Below are positions 31,436 through 40,112 of a DNA stretch of 64,000 nt, piece after piece. Where the stretch lies: NCBI RefSeq assembly GCF_001310815.1, contig NZ_BAZK01000008.1:357912-421911 (forward strand), read 5' to 3'. Source of the stretch: Pseudovibrio denitrificans JCM 12308. Its GTDB lineage: Bacteria > Pseudomonadota > Alphaproteobacteria > Rhizobiales > Stappiaceae. The notes beneath the pieces are model-generated. The model was not told the DNA's origin and searched no databases. It saw only the letters and a program-made list of their open reading frames with translations. Position numbers and translations under genes: made by a program. Each line of letters starts with the position of its first letter. The stretch's first letter is position 1.

Positions 31436-32350
31436 ATGCGTTCAGATACCCCCATTCAGAAGTTCGTTTCAGCTGGAGATCATCAGATCTGTCTTCATGA
31501 GTGGGCTGGTGAAGGACCGACATTTCTGCTGCTTCACGCGACTGGATTTCATGGACGCGTCTGGGATTACATCATCAAGCACTTTCCAGGAAGACACGTG
31601 ATCGCGTGGGACATGCGCAGTCACGGAATGAGTGAGAACGCAGCTCTGCCAAAACTTTGGACCGACTTGGGAGAAGATCTTTTTGCTGTGGTCAAGGAAC
31701 TTGGTCTCAAGCAAGTCTATGGAGTGGGGCACTCTTGCGGTGGCCATTTGACAATCTTGGCAGCTGCCAAGTTTCCTGAACTCTACCAAAACATTCTTTT
31801 ACTCGACCCGGTTGTCTTCCCGAGGCCTCTGCTTCCGATCTTCAAAAACATCGCTGATCAAGACCACCCGGTGGCGCGTCGTCGGAACCAATGGACCAAT
31901 GTTGGTGAAATGTATGAGCGGTTCAAAGACCGAAAGCCATACAACAGCTGGCTACCTGAAATCCTACAGGACTACTGCCAGCATGGCTTAGTAGAAACTG
32001 AACAGGGCGAGGGCTACCAACTTGCGTGCCCACCGGATGCAGAAGCAGAAGTCTACCGCACCTGTTATGGGGATCACATCTACCCACTGCTGGATTCCGT
32101 CAGAGTACCAACCACAGTGGTGCGTGCTCGCCGCAGAAAGCCTGAGGAGCCCTTGCATGACTTCTCGCCATCTCCGACCTGGGAACTCCTGGCAGAGAAC
32201 ATGCCGAATGCGAAAGACATCTACGTGCCAGATCACACTCATTTTCTGCCAATGGAAAATCCAGATGCCGTTTTGAACATGATGGTTCAGATGGAAAGGG
32301 GAGAGGATATCCGCTGGCAGGGGAATGGAGCAATCTTGAAAGACATGTAA
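31436..32350 (+). CDS. alpha/beta hydrolase
   Basis: A 304-residue alpha/beta hydrolase. The oxyanion loop is LLLHATGFHG, the nucleophile elbow GHSCGGH, and the catalytic His lies in PDHTHFLPME near the C-terminus. The style matches epoxide-hydrolase/haloperoxidase-like esterases. The ATG at 31436 lies behind AGAGGA (31424-31429); a longer frame from 31379 is unlikely. It lies between the adhesin and a GST-like gene in the same direction and contains copy 4 of the palindrome family. Substrate unknown. Confidence 0.88.
   Translation: MRSDTPIQKFVSAGDHQICLHEWAGEGPTFLLLHATGFHGRVWDYIIKHFPGRHVIAWDMRSHGMSENAALPKLWTDLGEDLFAVVKELGLKQVYGVGHSCGGHLTILAAAKFPELYQNILLLDPVVFPRPLLPIFKNIADQDHPVARRRNQWTNVGEMYERFKDRKPYNSWLPEILQDYCQHGLVETEQGEGYQLACPPDAEAEVYRTCYGDHIYPLLDSVRVPTTVVRARRRKPEEPLHDFSPSPTWELLAENMPNAKDIYVPDHTHFLPMENPDAVLNMMVQMERGEDIRWQGNGAILKDM
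31755..31772. repeat. TTGGCA/TGCCAA palindrome, copy 4 (inside hydrolase)
   Basis: TCTTGGCAGCTGCCAAGT matches the perfect intergenic copy at 17 of 18 positions. It lies inside the hydrolase coding sequence just after the GHSCGG nucleophile, reading L-A-A-A-K. Confidence 0.5.
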
Positions 32351-32358
32351 CCAATGCG

Positions 32359-32396
32359 TTTGGCAGGGATCATATTGCAAAGTCAAACCTGCCAAG
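32359..32396. repeat. spaced inverted repeat of the same family
   Basis: TTTGGCAGG and CCTGCCAAG lie on either side of a 20-base spacer, starting 9 bases after the hydrolase stop and ending just before the ribosome site of the next gene. The arms are the same TTGGCAG/CTGCCAA sequence as the compact palindromes. Confidence 0.45.
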
Positions 32397-32411
32397 TGAG
32401 GGGAGGGGACT

Positions 32412-33425
32412 ATGGGAAGTTTTGAAATACACGGAGCGTTGGGCTCACCGTACTCCATGAAAGTACGAGCCGCATTCAGGGCTAAACGCATTCCACACGC
32501 ATGGAAGCTCTGTGCGCCGATGGGGCCAAACAGCCCAGTCAAACACGTTAAAGTTCCGGTTATTCCCGTCGTCAAGTTCCCGGACGATACTTGGATGAAC
32601 GACTCCACTCCGCTGCTGCTTCATCTGGAAGCAAAAGGGGAGGGGAGATCTCTCTTGCCTGATGATCCGCTGCTTCGTTTTGCATGTTACTTGATTGAGG
32701 ACATGGCGGATGAATGGCTCGTCAAAGCGATGTTCCATTACCGCTGGTTTTATGAGGCAGATCGAAAGATCGTACCAAGCTGGCTGCTGTATGATGCTTG
32801 TTTGGGATTGGACGAAAACACGATCAAAGCCATGGGCCAGCAATTTGGTGCTCGCCAGATCAGCCGCATGCCCAAGGTAGGGTGTACTCCCGAAACAGCA
32901 CCGATCATCGAAGCGTCAACCAAACGCATGCTCGCAATCCTCGAAAAGGCAGTCGTCTCCAAGCAGCACTTCCTGTTTGGCGATATAGCTTCCTTGGCAG
33001 ACACTGCGATCTTCGGTCAACTCTACCAACTCAAAGACGATCCCACTCCCTCTGCCATGTTGCAGAAAGAGTTCCCATTTGTGTTCCGATGGCTCGATCA
33101 CATCGACGACGCCTCTGGCTTTGAAGGGGAATGGGTTTCTGAACTGACACCAGCTCTCAAAGATTTGCTCAAAATGGCTGGAGACACCTATCTTCCATTC
33201 CTGTCAGCAAACGCCAGAGCCATCGATAAGGGGGAAACCACCTTTACCGCCGACTTACCGGAAGGGTTCTTCACGCAGGAGATCTTCAAGTACCAGAAGA
33301 AGTGCCTTGATCGGTTACGGGACGAATGGGCGAAACTTACACCGGCATATCGGGAAACACTGAGCGAGTATCTGATGGGCGGCACCGAGATCCTCGATTG
33401 CTCTCTAGCACAGCCTGCGACCTGA
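32412..33425 (+). CDS. glutathione S-transferase-like protein
   Basis: A 337-residue protein with an N-terminal thioredoxin-like GST domain (GALGSPYSMKVRAAFRAKRIPHAW, then a VPVIP-type cis-proline and NDSTPLLLHLE). A long helical C-terminal domain (about 90-337) is larger than in ordinary GSTs of 200-230 residues. GGGGAGGGG precedes the ATG. It follows the hydrolase gene by 61 bases and probably shares its transcript. The substrate, and whether glutathione is really used, are unknown. Confidence 0.8.
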   Translation: MGSFEIHGALGSPYSMKVRAAFRAKRIPHAWKLCAPMGPNSPVKHVKVPVIPVVKFPDDTWMNDSTPLLLHLEAKGEGRSLLPDDPLLRFACYLIEDMADEWLVKAMFHYRWFYEADRKIVPSWLLYDACLGLDENTIKAMGQQFGARQISRMPKVGCTPETAPIIEASTKRMLAILEKAVVSKQHFLFGDIASLADTAIFGQLYQLKDDPTPSAMLQKEFPFVFRWLDHIDDASGFEGEWVSELTPALKDLLKMAGDTYLPFLSANARAIDKGETTFTADLPEGFFTQEIFKYQKKCLDRLRDEWAKLTPAYRETLSEYLMGGTEILDCSLAQPAT

Positions 33426-33433
33426 ATAAATCG

Positions 33434-33464
33434 ACTTGGCAGCAAATGTTGGCAGCTGCCAAGT
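33434..33464. repeat. TTGGCA/TGCCAA palindrome, copy 5 with extra half-sites
   Basis: A half-site ACTTGGCAGC is followed within 15 bases by TTGGCAGCTGCCAAGT, and another half CTGCCAACT appears at 33476-33484. The block starts 9 bases after the GST-like gene stop. It is the densest cluster of the motif in the window. Confidence 0.55.
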
Positions 33465-33760
33465 CCAACTCTCATCTGCCAACTAGCCTTCAAAACATAC
33501 TCGTCAATAGACGCTTTTCCCCAAAATTGGCGGAAAACCTTGGGTCTTTTGCATCAAACTGTATCGCAAACCGTGTTTACCCGCCCAATTTGTAACTGAG
33601 TTTGTCAGCCTCAGAGCATGACGACAGGCGATTACAAAACTCAAATTGCTTCAATTCGATCAATCTTCGATAGTCCCTCCAACGCAATCACCGCAGCCCG
33701 GCGATTACATTCCATCGCCACGCCGAGCTGACTTATTGGACGACTGAACCGGAGATCAAA

Positions 33761-34153
33761 ATGAAAAGAATTGCTATTGCAGGCGCTGCTCTTGTTACTC
33801 TTTCAGGCGCTGCTTTCGCCGATGCTCTGACCTTTTATGACGGCAACGGCACCAAAACGATTATCCAGACAAATTCCCTAACGGGTTGTGTTGCCATTTA
33901 CGACTCCGGTCGCAACCCACTCCAGATCTGTCGATTGAACACTGCGCCAAAGGCCGTTGTTGTGCCAGCCCCCGCTACAACAATTGTCACACCTGCTCCA
34001 ACAACCACTGTTGTTACACCTGCTCCAACAACCACTGTTGTTACACCTGCACCGGTCGCAGTTGCCCCCAATGCATGGGACCGCCGTCAGGACAGAGCAA
34101 CCGCGCGTCGTGTCATTCGCAGAACCGAAGCTCGTCAGGATCTTTTTGACTAA
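33761..34153 (+). CDS. small exported protein with TVVTPAPT repeats
   Basis: A 130-residue protein, not recognised as a named family. A signal peptide (MKRIAIAGAALVTLSGAAFA) is followed by a short globular part with two cysteines (GCVAIYDSG, QICRLN) that could form a disulfide. A proline/threonine repeat segment follows, and then a basic, Arg-rich tail (RRVIRRTEARQ). It is likely periplasmic or surface-exposed with the repeats as a spacer. Start ATG behind CCGGAGAT. Confidence 0.7.
   Translation: MKRIAIAGAALVTLSGAAFADALTFYDGNGTKTIIQTNSLTGCVAIYDSGRNPLQICRLNTAPKAVVVPAPATTIVTPAPTTTVVTPAPTTTVVTPAPVAVAPNAWDRRQDRATARRVIRRTEARQDLFD
33991..34053 (+). repeat. 27-bp tandem repeat inside coding sequence
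   Basis: Two identical 27-base units (33991-34017 and 34018-34044) plus a partial third encode the repeated residues P-A-P-T-T-T-V-V-T. Repeat number could vary between strains by slippage. Confidence 0.8.
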
Positions 34154-34193
34154 GCTTCATCTTTAAGTTGCCTTGATCCCCAATGCTGGCAAC

Positions 34194-34229
34194 TGTGCCC
34201 GCCTCCTACCCGGGGCGGGCACATCTTTA
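34194..34229 (+). terminator. hairpin after the small exported protein gene
   Basis: TGTGCCCGCC and GGCGGGCACA form a 10-bp GC-rich stem with a 10-base loop, about 40 bases past the stop. Only a weak T-rich tail (TCTTTAT) follows. Confidence 0.55.
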
Positions 34230-34407
34230 TGAAAAAACTAAGCAATCTGATTGGAATATTTCCCAATATTTTTAATGGGTTAGTGAAAGTGTAACGACCT
34301 GTCACAAGGCCCGGAACGAAGACGTTCTCTTACACTATTTGGTTTGCACTTACCGCTGCGTACCTTCAGAGTTTCCAAAAGCAACAGCAGAAAAAACAGG
34401 AGTCCCC

Positions 34408-34791
34408 ATGTTCAAGGCAATTGCCCTCTCCCTGTCCGTCCTCTTTGCAACGCCACTCGTTGCCTATGCTGATCCCGGTAAAGGACAGCAACGCATGGAG
34501 ATGATGGCGGAAAGGCTTCAGCTAACTGATGCGCAGAAGGAAAAAGTGCGCCCTATTATGCAGCAGGCGATGGAAGAACGTCGCGCCATCCTGAAAGGGG
34601 CTGGTATTGAGCGCGGTAAGAAGCCAACCATCGCTCAACTTCGAGAAGTGCGTGGCCCAATGCAGGAATCTCGCGAGAAACTCGATCAGCAGATGGCTCA
34701 AGTCCTGAGCACGGAGCAAATGGCGACCTTCCGCGAGATGCAGCAGGAAATGCGGGATAAAATGAGAAAGAAATTCAGAGAAGGCAAATAG
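34408..34791 (+). CDS. Spy/CpxP-like (LTXXQ) periplasmic protein
   Basis: A 127-residue protein with a signal peptide (MFKAIALSLSVLFATPLVAYA) and a helical mature part containing LQLTDAQKEKVRPIMQQ and LSTEQMATFREMQQ, the paired LTxxQ motifs of the Spy/CpxP family. Such proteins are periplasmic chaperones or stress-response regulators and are highly charged, as here. The ATG at 34408 lies behind ACAGGAG. A small inverted repeat (GAACG AAGA CGTTC, 34314-34327) lies upstream and may be regulatory. Confidence 0.8.
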   Translation: MFKAIALSLSVLFATPLVAYADPGKGQQRMEMMAERLQLTDAQKEKVRPIMQQAMEERRAILKGAGIERGKKPTIAQLREVRGPMQESREKLDQQMAQVLSTEQMATFREMQQEMRDKMRKKFREGK

Positions 34792-34811
34792 GCCTCTCTT
34801 GAAAACAGAAT

Positions 34812-34831
34812 AGGGGAGCGATTGCTCCCCT
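34812..34831. terminator. bidirectional terminator
   Basis: AGGGGAGC and GCTCCCCT form an 8-bp stem with a GATT loop between the convergent Spy-like and PEP-mutase-like genes. Confidence 0.65.
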
Positions 34832-34839
34832 TATCTAGT

Positions 34840-35601
34840 TTAAAGAATGCTTTCAGCTTTGCGTTTCAGGTCAATCATCGCCTCACGATAAGGACCAGGA
34901 CCGAAGCTCACACGAGAAACACCCAGTTTCCCAAGTTCGGCAATCTCTGGCATACCTTTCATCATGTAGGCGTTGACCGGTAGAGGAGCAATTTCGCAAA
35001 TTTTGGCGATCTGATCCGCGTCCGAAAGGGCAGGGATGAAGAAACCGCTAGCACCTGCCTCCGCATAGCGCTTCCCACGTTCAATAGCTTCTCCAACCAA
35101 TCCCCCATGTTTACTCGCATCCGGTTCATTCAGGAACATATCAGTGCGGGCGTTGATGAAGAACGGGATGCCTGCCTCATCCGCGGCTTCACGGAAGGCA
35201 GAAATTCGCGCGCATTGCTCATCAACGCTGTAAAGACCGCTGCCGTTGACCTTCTGATCTTCAAAATTGACACCAACAGCGCCTGTTTTGATGATCCGAG
35301 CCGCATTTGCTTTCACATCAGCGGGGCTATCGGCGTATGCGCCTTCGAAATCAAGAGAGAAGGGGACTTCCACGCTTTCTGCAATACGGCTTGCAACAAT
35401 TTCGACCAGTGAAAGCGGGATTTTCTCGCCATCTTCGTAGCCATGGGCTGCTGCAACTGATGCACTTCCCGTTGCGACCGCCTTGGCACCTGCCTTTGTC
35501 ACGGCCTGGGCAGTGCCAGCATCCCAAATGTTGTAGATGGTGATTGGCTCGCCTTTAACATGGAGAGCGGCAAATTGTTTTGCTTTGTCAGCCTGAGACA
35601 T
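34840..35601 (-). CDS. isocitrate lyase/PEP mutase superfamily enzyme
   Basis: A 253-residue TIM-barrel enzyme with IYNIWDAGTAQAV near the N-terminus, metal/substrate motifs LDFEGAYAD and GVNFEDQKV, and INARTD. It is related to PEP mutase, oxaloacetate decarboxylase and carboxyvinyl-carboxyphosphonate phosphorylmutase. The classic isocitrate-lyase KKCGH motif is absent. It overlaps the 3' end of ada by 14 bases, so it is cotranscribed with a DNA-alkylation response gene. Substrate not assignable. Confidence 0.88.
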   Translation of the reverse strand: MSQADKAKQFAALHVKGEPITIYNIWDAGTAQAVTKAGAKAVATGSASVAAAHGYEDGEKIPLSLVEIVASRIAESVEVPFSLDFEGAYADSPADVKANAARIIKTGAVGVNFEDQKVNGSGLYSVDEQCARISAFREAADEAGIPFFINARTDMFLNEPDASKHGGLVGEAIERGKRYAEAGASGFFIPALSDADQIAKICEIAPLPVNAYMMKGMPEIAELGKLGVSRVSFGPGPYREAMIDLKRKAESIL

Positions 35602-36667
35602 CAATAAGGCCTTTCGATCTTGCTATTTTCAGTTCCACATCAATCAATTTCTGCTTCCGCCACAAACCACCGCCATATCCCGTCAAGCCTCCATCCATTC
35701 CAACAACCCTGTGGCATGGAATGACAATGGCAATTTGATTTGCTCCATTGGCACGAGCGACAGCACGGGGTGAGTTTGGCTTGCCGATTTGCTTGGCCAG
35801 TTGGCTGTAGCTTTTGGTGGCACCAATCGGAATGCGGCGCAGCTCGCGCCAAACATCCTTGGTAAACTCCGTGCCATGCATCACCAGCGGCACGTCGAAA
35901 TCCAGACGCTTGCCTTCAAAGAACTCACCCAGTTCACTTGCGATCTGATCAGTTGGTGCCGTGCGGCCAAGGCCCAGATCACCCTTCACTTGTTTGCGCA
36001 AACGGGAGAGTTCAGCGGGGAGGGCTTTACGGTCTGCAAACTCCAGCAAGTGCAGTGCACGGTCATCACTTACGGCGATCATTGCGCCAAGCGGAGTGTC
36101 AAACCAATCCGCTTTGAGAAGACCATCGCCCTTTAGTTCAGCCGGTTTGCAGCCAAGCAATCGCGCGAAAGCCTGACGGAATGCGTCCGGAGATGAAAAC
36201 CCAGAAGCCAGCTGCGCATCAATCACCTTCCCGCCATCAGAAAGTGTTTCAAATCCATCGCGCAAACGGGAGAGGCGGGCCATTTCCAGAAATGTAATTC
36301 CGTATTGACGCTTGAAGCTTCTGCGCACAGTAGATGGATCCAGTCCAAGGCGGACAATATCGGCTTCTGACCATTTGTGATGCGGCTTTGCTTCAAACTC
36401 ACAGAGCAAACGTGTCACCACTTCATCATTATCCGCGGACGTGCCCACCGGATGGCAGCGCTTGCAAGGGCGAAATCCGGCTTCAAAACATTCTGCGATC
36501 GTCTCGAAGAAGCAGCAGTTCTCATACTTCGGCTTGCGGGCAGGGCAGGTGAGGCGGCAAAACACGCCGGTTGAGCGTACCCCAACATAAGCCCGGCCAT
36601 CATAGTCCGGATCGCGATCAAGAAGTGCCTGATAAAGCACTTTGGTATCTGGTAGTTCAAAAAGCAT
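35588..36667 (-). CDS. ada: Ada: methyl-sensing regulator and O6-methylguanine-DNA methyltransferase
   Basis: A full three-part Ada of 359 residues. The N-terminal zinc/methylphosphotriester domain has C37, C41, C68 and C71, spaced as C38/C42/C69/C72 in E. coli. An AraC-type HTH follows (about 85-180), then the C-terminal methyltransferase with acceptor Cys in PCHRV at 318. It repairs alkylated DNA and, once methylated, activates its own regulon. The downstream overlapping PEP-mutase-like gene would be co-induced. Confidence 0.95.
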   Translation of the reverse strand: MLFELPDTKVLYQALLDRDPDYDGRAYVGVRSTGVFCRLTCPARKPKYENCCFFETIAECFEAGFRPCKRCHPVGTSADNDEVVTRLLCEFEAKPHHKWSEADIVRLGLDPSTVRRSFKRQYGITFLEMARLSRLRDGFETLSDGGKVIDAQLASGFSSPDAFRQAFARLLGCKPAELKGDGLLKADWFDTPLGAMIAVSDDRALHLLEFADRKALPAELSRLRKQVKGDLGLGRTAPTDQIASELGEFFEGKRLDFDVPLVMHGTEFTKDVWRELRRIPIGATKSYSQLAKQIGKPNSPRAVARANGANQIAIVIPCHRVVGMDGGLTGYGGGLWRKQKLIDVELKIARSKGLIDVSG

Positions 36668-36830
36668 GATTTCTTATAGTGTCAGGAGCCATTTTCAGCG
36701 CACGGTTTTCGGGCGTTTATTAAGGACATCTGATTTTTGGTGTCTTCCGCAATGTGTAAGGCTAATTGATAGCATTCAATTGCACAGCACCGGCAAGTAA
36801 AATTATGAGGTACCGGTTGGGCTCACTGCA

Positions 36831-37364
36831 CTAGTCCAACTTCAGGTTCCCGATCCGCGCCTGCATGATGTGTGCTGGCGTGTAGGTGTCTGGAACCACT
36901 TCCAACTCAGAAGGACCACAATCTATGAAGCCGATTTTCTGGTAGAAACGCTTTGCATCTTCAGCTTCTTTCAGGACATAGATTCCGGCAACTTGATCTG
37001 GAGAATAGTCCGCCATCGCATGCTTCATCAATTGCCGCGCCAATCCCTTGCCCTGATAGGCGCTGTCGAGATAGCAGGCCCAGATATAAACCACTTCACC
37101 ACGGACAGCACAGGCAAGCGAACCAACGATCTTCTCATCAATTTTTGCCAGGTGAAGCTGGCCATCCGGCCCAGGAACCACGCCGCCCAGATCATCCGTC
37201 TCAAGCCGGGCAACCAGTCTCTTTGTCAGATCGTCGCCCAGTTCCGCAAGGTGTGCCTCAGTCCAGGCAACTGCCAGAAAATCCCGCAAGGATTGCTTGT
37301 CGCTTTCCTCAAATAAGACCACTTGGGCATTTTCAATTGCAGCTGCATTTTGAGACATATCCAT
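36831..37364 (-). CDS. GNAT-family acetyltransferase
   Basis: A 177-residue GNAT with beta4/alpha3 acetyl-CoA segment YIWACYLDSAYQGKGLARQLMKHA (Q/R-x-x-G-x-G/A variant QGKGLA) and the C-terminal AKRFYQKIGFIDCG. It is separated from ada by about 160 bases and lies just downstream of repC, in the same direction. Acetyl acceptor unknown. Confidence 0.85.
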   Translation of the reverse strand: MDMSQNAAAIENAQVVLFEESDKQSLRDFLAVAWTEAHLAELGDDLTKRLVARLETDDLGGVVPGPDGQLHLAKIDEKIVGSLACAVRGEVVYIWACYLDSAYQGKGLARQLMKHAMADYSPDQVAGIYVLKEAEDAKRFYQKIGFIDCGPSELEVVPDTYTPAHIMQARIGNLKLD

Positions 37365-37416
37365 TGCGTCCAGTTCTGGTTGATTGACCTTTCAGGAGCT
37401 TATGCCGAAAGGTCGG

Positions 37417-38784
37417 CTAGTTTTCGGCGGCCGCAGATCCACCGGAAGCTGCAAGGCCAAACAATGTGCGATGCAGAGCCAGTTTGCCATCAACCGCACG
37501 ATCGATACAGGCGCGGAAATATCCAGCCGGGCGTGCAATGCTTTCCGGATCGCGCAAGGCCTTTTCAACCGTGGTGATCAGAACCGCCGCGGCCGTATAG
37601 TCGCCAACCCTGTTTCTCGCATCAAACCAGCCTTTTTGAGAGAGGCCAATCAACAGGCGCATATCATCGGAACTGTCGATCAGACTGCTCCAACTGGAAA
37701 GATCGAGCCCCAACGCACCTTGGGTTTCTTGGGTTGCTGAGCCAAGCAAACCAAGAGAAACCTCTGACAGGAGAGGGGAGAATTGATCATTTTCGTAAGG
37801 ATCAGCATGTTCTGACCAGTTCAGACTTTCAGTTTTACCTGAAGCTTGAGATATGGCACGAGTTTCGCTTTTTGGATCCTTTTCAGGAGCCATTTCAAAT
37901 TCGGTGCAACCGGATTTGTGGTTATATATGGATGCATCGTTAGATGCATGCTGCTGTTTACTTTTGATCCAAGAGTTTTGAGAGGTTGTATTATTATAAG
38001 GGGTGACATCGTTGTCTTCTGTGCATGACATTTCTGATTTTTCTTCAAAAAAAACAGCACTTTCTTGAGGTTCAGCACCACCCTTTTCTGAGGTGTCTTC
38101 TGCAGTTTCAAATCGCGCAACAAGAAGCTCATGAAGCATCGTCAGTGCTTCAGCTCGTTCAACGATCCCCATCGGTTGATCCATCAGCTCATTGAAGGCA
38201 CGGGCGATCTCAGAAACATCGAGTTCTTCATGAGCAGCCAGGCGAAAAAGATCGGTCATCGCTCTGGAAAGACGGCTAACTGTACGTTTTGCCTCTTTTT
38301 CCTGCGCAAGGCGGGCTGCAAATTCAGCACCAATCTGCTTCAACTCATCCAAACGTTGCCGTGCTGGAGAAAAATCCAGACCATAACCACGCTCAATCTG
38401 ACGGTCTTCACCCGCGCGATAGATATAGCGGCGACCTGTTGGGCTGTCTTTATAAGCAAGAACGCCAGCTTCCACCAATCTGCGCAGGGAACGAACCACA
38501 GTGCGAGAAGAGCGGCTGACATACTCGGCCAGTTTTTCATTGGAGATCGCGACCAGTGGACGGCGGTCCTGCGACCAGTCCTCTGCGGCTGTCAGGCCAA
38601 TCAGAATATCGAGAATATGATAGGTGGTGCCATCAATTCCCAAGGCAGGGGCGGCCTTTTTCAAAGCCATCGCAACTTCTGATTTTGTCGTCTTTACAAT
38701 GTCATTGGCCATTGCCAGTTTTTGACTGGCAACCATTGCCGGCGTCAGTTTTCTGAACGACGCCACTGAACCAACAGATTGCAT
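37417..38784 (-). CDS. repC: RepC replication initiator of a repABC replicon
   Basis: About 455 residues, close to the family's usual 400-450. The conserved N-terminal half includes ILDILIGLTAAEDWSQDRRPLVAISNEKLAEYVSRSSRTVVRSLRRLVEAGVLAYKDSPTGRRY across several segments, the winged-helix DNA-binding region. The C-terminal WF-DARNRVGDYTAAAVLITTVEKALRDP and PAGYFRACIDRA segments are also typical. The start is the ATG at 38784 or a GTG at 38799. RepC binds the origin that lies inside its own gene. This frame is intact, unlike repA and repB as read here. Confidence 0.93.
   Translation of the reverse strand: MQSVGSVASFRKLTPAMVASQKLAMANDIVKTTKSEVAMALKKAAPALGIDGTTYHILDILIGLTAAEDWSQDRRPLVAISNEKLAEYVSRSSRTVVRSLRRLVEAGVLAYKDSPTGRRYIYRAGEDRQIERGYGLDFSPARQRLDELKQIGAEFAARLAQEKEAKRTVSRLSRAMTDLFRLAAHEELDVSEIARAFNELMDQPMGIVERAEALTMLHELLVARFETAEDTSEKGGAEPQESAVFFEEKSEMSCTEDNDVTPYNNTTSQNSWIKSKQQHASNDASIYNHKSGCTEFEMAPEKDPKSETRAISQASGKTESLNWSEHADPYENDQFSPLLSEVSLGLLGSATQETQGALGLDLSSWSSLIDSSDDMRLLIGLSQKGWFDARNRVGDYTAAAVLITTVEKALRDPESIARPAGYFRACIDRAVDGKLALHRTLFGLAASGGSAAAEN
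37905..38060. other. probable oriV inside repC
   Basis: This part of repC is markedly AT-rich compared with its surroundings (runs such as TTATATATGG and TATTATTATAAGG). It contains a perfect inverted repeat ATGCATC-GTTA-GATGCAT at 37932-37949. In characterised repABC plasmids the origin is an AT-rich stretch within repC, so this is the natural candidate. The exact limits are a guess. Confidence 0.5.
38712..38732. repeat. inverted repeat at the 5' end of repC
   Basis: TTGCCAGT and ACTGGCAA form a perfect 8-bp inverted repeat with a TTTTG spacer within the first 25 codons of repC. In RNA it is a stable hairpin near the translation start and could affect RepC expression. Confidence 0.4.
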
Positions 38785-38955
38785 AGCTACACCGTTCACC
38801 CACTAAGTCTAGTAGGTGTTCTCAAGGGTCAGGACGCAAAACATCCTCCCCAAACTGAGGATAAACGGGACAAACTGGCGATTAGCATGCAGAAAGACGC
38901 TTCAACTCCTTGCTCAAGGGTTGATTCGTACCGCGTCTCGAAGTAATTTGAAGGT

Positions 38956-39041
38956 GCAAAATATGGTTACATCGAGCGCTATCGTTTGTTTGTACCCAAG
39001 GAATTTCGGTCTTGTTGATTGCCGTCAGCAGGACCGTTTTT
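38956..39041 (+). ncRNA. probable counter-transcribed RNA (incompatibility RNA) of repABC
   Basis: repABC replicons encode a small antisense RNA between repB and repC that limits RepC. On the opposite strand here, TTGATT (38921-38926) and TAATTT (38944-38949) are spaced by 17 bases like a promoter. A hairpin CGGTC/GACCG followed by TTTTTC ends near 39041, like a terminator. A second strong stem-loop lies just upstream (38902-38924). The length and exact ends are inference; the position and strand are what the family predicts. Confidence 0.5.
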
Positions 39042-39066
39042 CTTTGGAAGAGACGTGATTAAACCG

Positions 39067-40112
39067 TCATGCATCCTCCTTCAGAACTTCTTGCTCAAAC
39101 TCATCCATCAGATCCGGCAGGCGGCGCTTCAAAAATGCGGCCAGTTCAGGTTGCTTCTTCGCATCTACCTGAAAGCTCAGCGCATTTGGGCCGTCCTTCA
39201 TCAGGATCTGTTTGTTGCCAATCCAGCTCTTTGCTGCTGTGGCAATGGAACCTGTGGTCGCTGTGTTTGTCTCAGCAGACTTACAGGCAGAAAGAATAGC
39301 GCTGAAACGCTCATCACTCGCAGAGAGCTCAAAGTCTGCGCTGATCATCACGGCATCTACACGCGCCTTGAACGGTTCAGGCAGTTTGCCATTGAGGAAA
39401 TGTCCCGCCAGCTCTTCCCAGCGCGGACGCCCGATCTTGGGCGCAGGACCGATCTCACGGACGAACTCTTCCGGCAGTGCATTCATCAGCTTCAGCAGCT
39501 TGGATACGGTGGTCGCATCCTTGCCAATCGCCTTTGAAATCACGGTCTGCGGGAAACTTTTGGCCAAACGGGAGGCAAACAACGCAGTCTCGATGAAAGA
39601 CAGGTTCTTACGCTCATGGTTTTCCTGACCCTGAGCAATCAGAAGGGCTTCATCGGAAAGCTCTTTGATGATGCCGCGAACAGGCAGACCAAGGTCTTTA
39701 CAGGCGCGCCAACGACGGTGACCGAAAGCGATCTGATAACGGCCCGGAGCTTCCGGATGCGGACGCACCAGAATTGGTACCTGCTGACCGCTGGCAGAGA
39801 TGGACGCTTGAGCTTCTCAAAGTCCTCATCATTGGCCACGACCATGCGGTCGGCCACGAAAGACGGGTCAAGGTCGTCCGTGCTCAACTCATGAGCAACG
39901 CTGCCATCCTCAATCATCTGGCGCAGCTTTTCGTTCTCCTTCTCCACGTCGGAGAAGGTATTGCGCATGGACTTGATCGCGCCAGAAGACACCCGCTGCT
40001 TTGTTGTTGCCGTCATGGACGGGGCAGGGTTGGGGGATTTTGCCAGTTCAGCCGGGTCTACCCCGCCGAACATGGCCCGCATCTTCTTGGAACGATCAGT
40101 AGCCTTGTTCAT
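39067..40112 (-). pseudogene. repB: RepB, ParB-type partition protein, frameshifted
   Basis: Restored length is 348 residues, normal for RepB. The N-terminal part (MNKATDRSKKMRAMFGG start, then SFVADRM) and the ParB nuclease-like core (VPILVRPHPEAPGRYQIAFGHRRWRA) are in different frames. The HTH region is intact (TVISKAIGKDATTVSKLLKLM). The break is near 39807: AAGCG on the coding strand where AAGGCG would read K-L-K-A-S-I-S-A-S-G-Q-Q. The start ATG at 40112 overlaps the repA stop as ATGA. RepB binds parS and is needed for segregation, so a real loss would be harmful. Confidence 0.88.

Noticed and set aside
33991..34053. Possible CRISPR-like repeats
   Set aside because: The units are directly tandem with no spacers and lie in frame inside an exported protein, so they are a coding tandem repeat.
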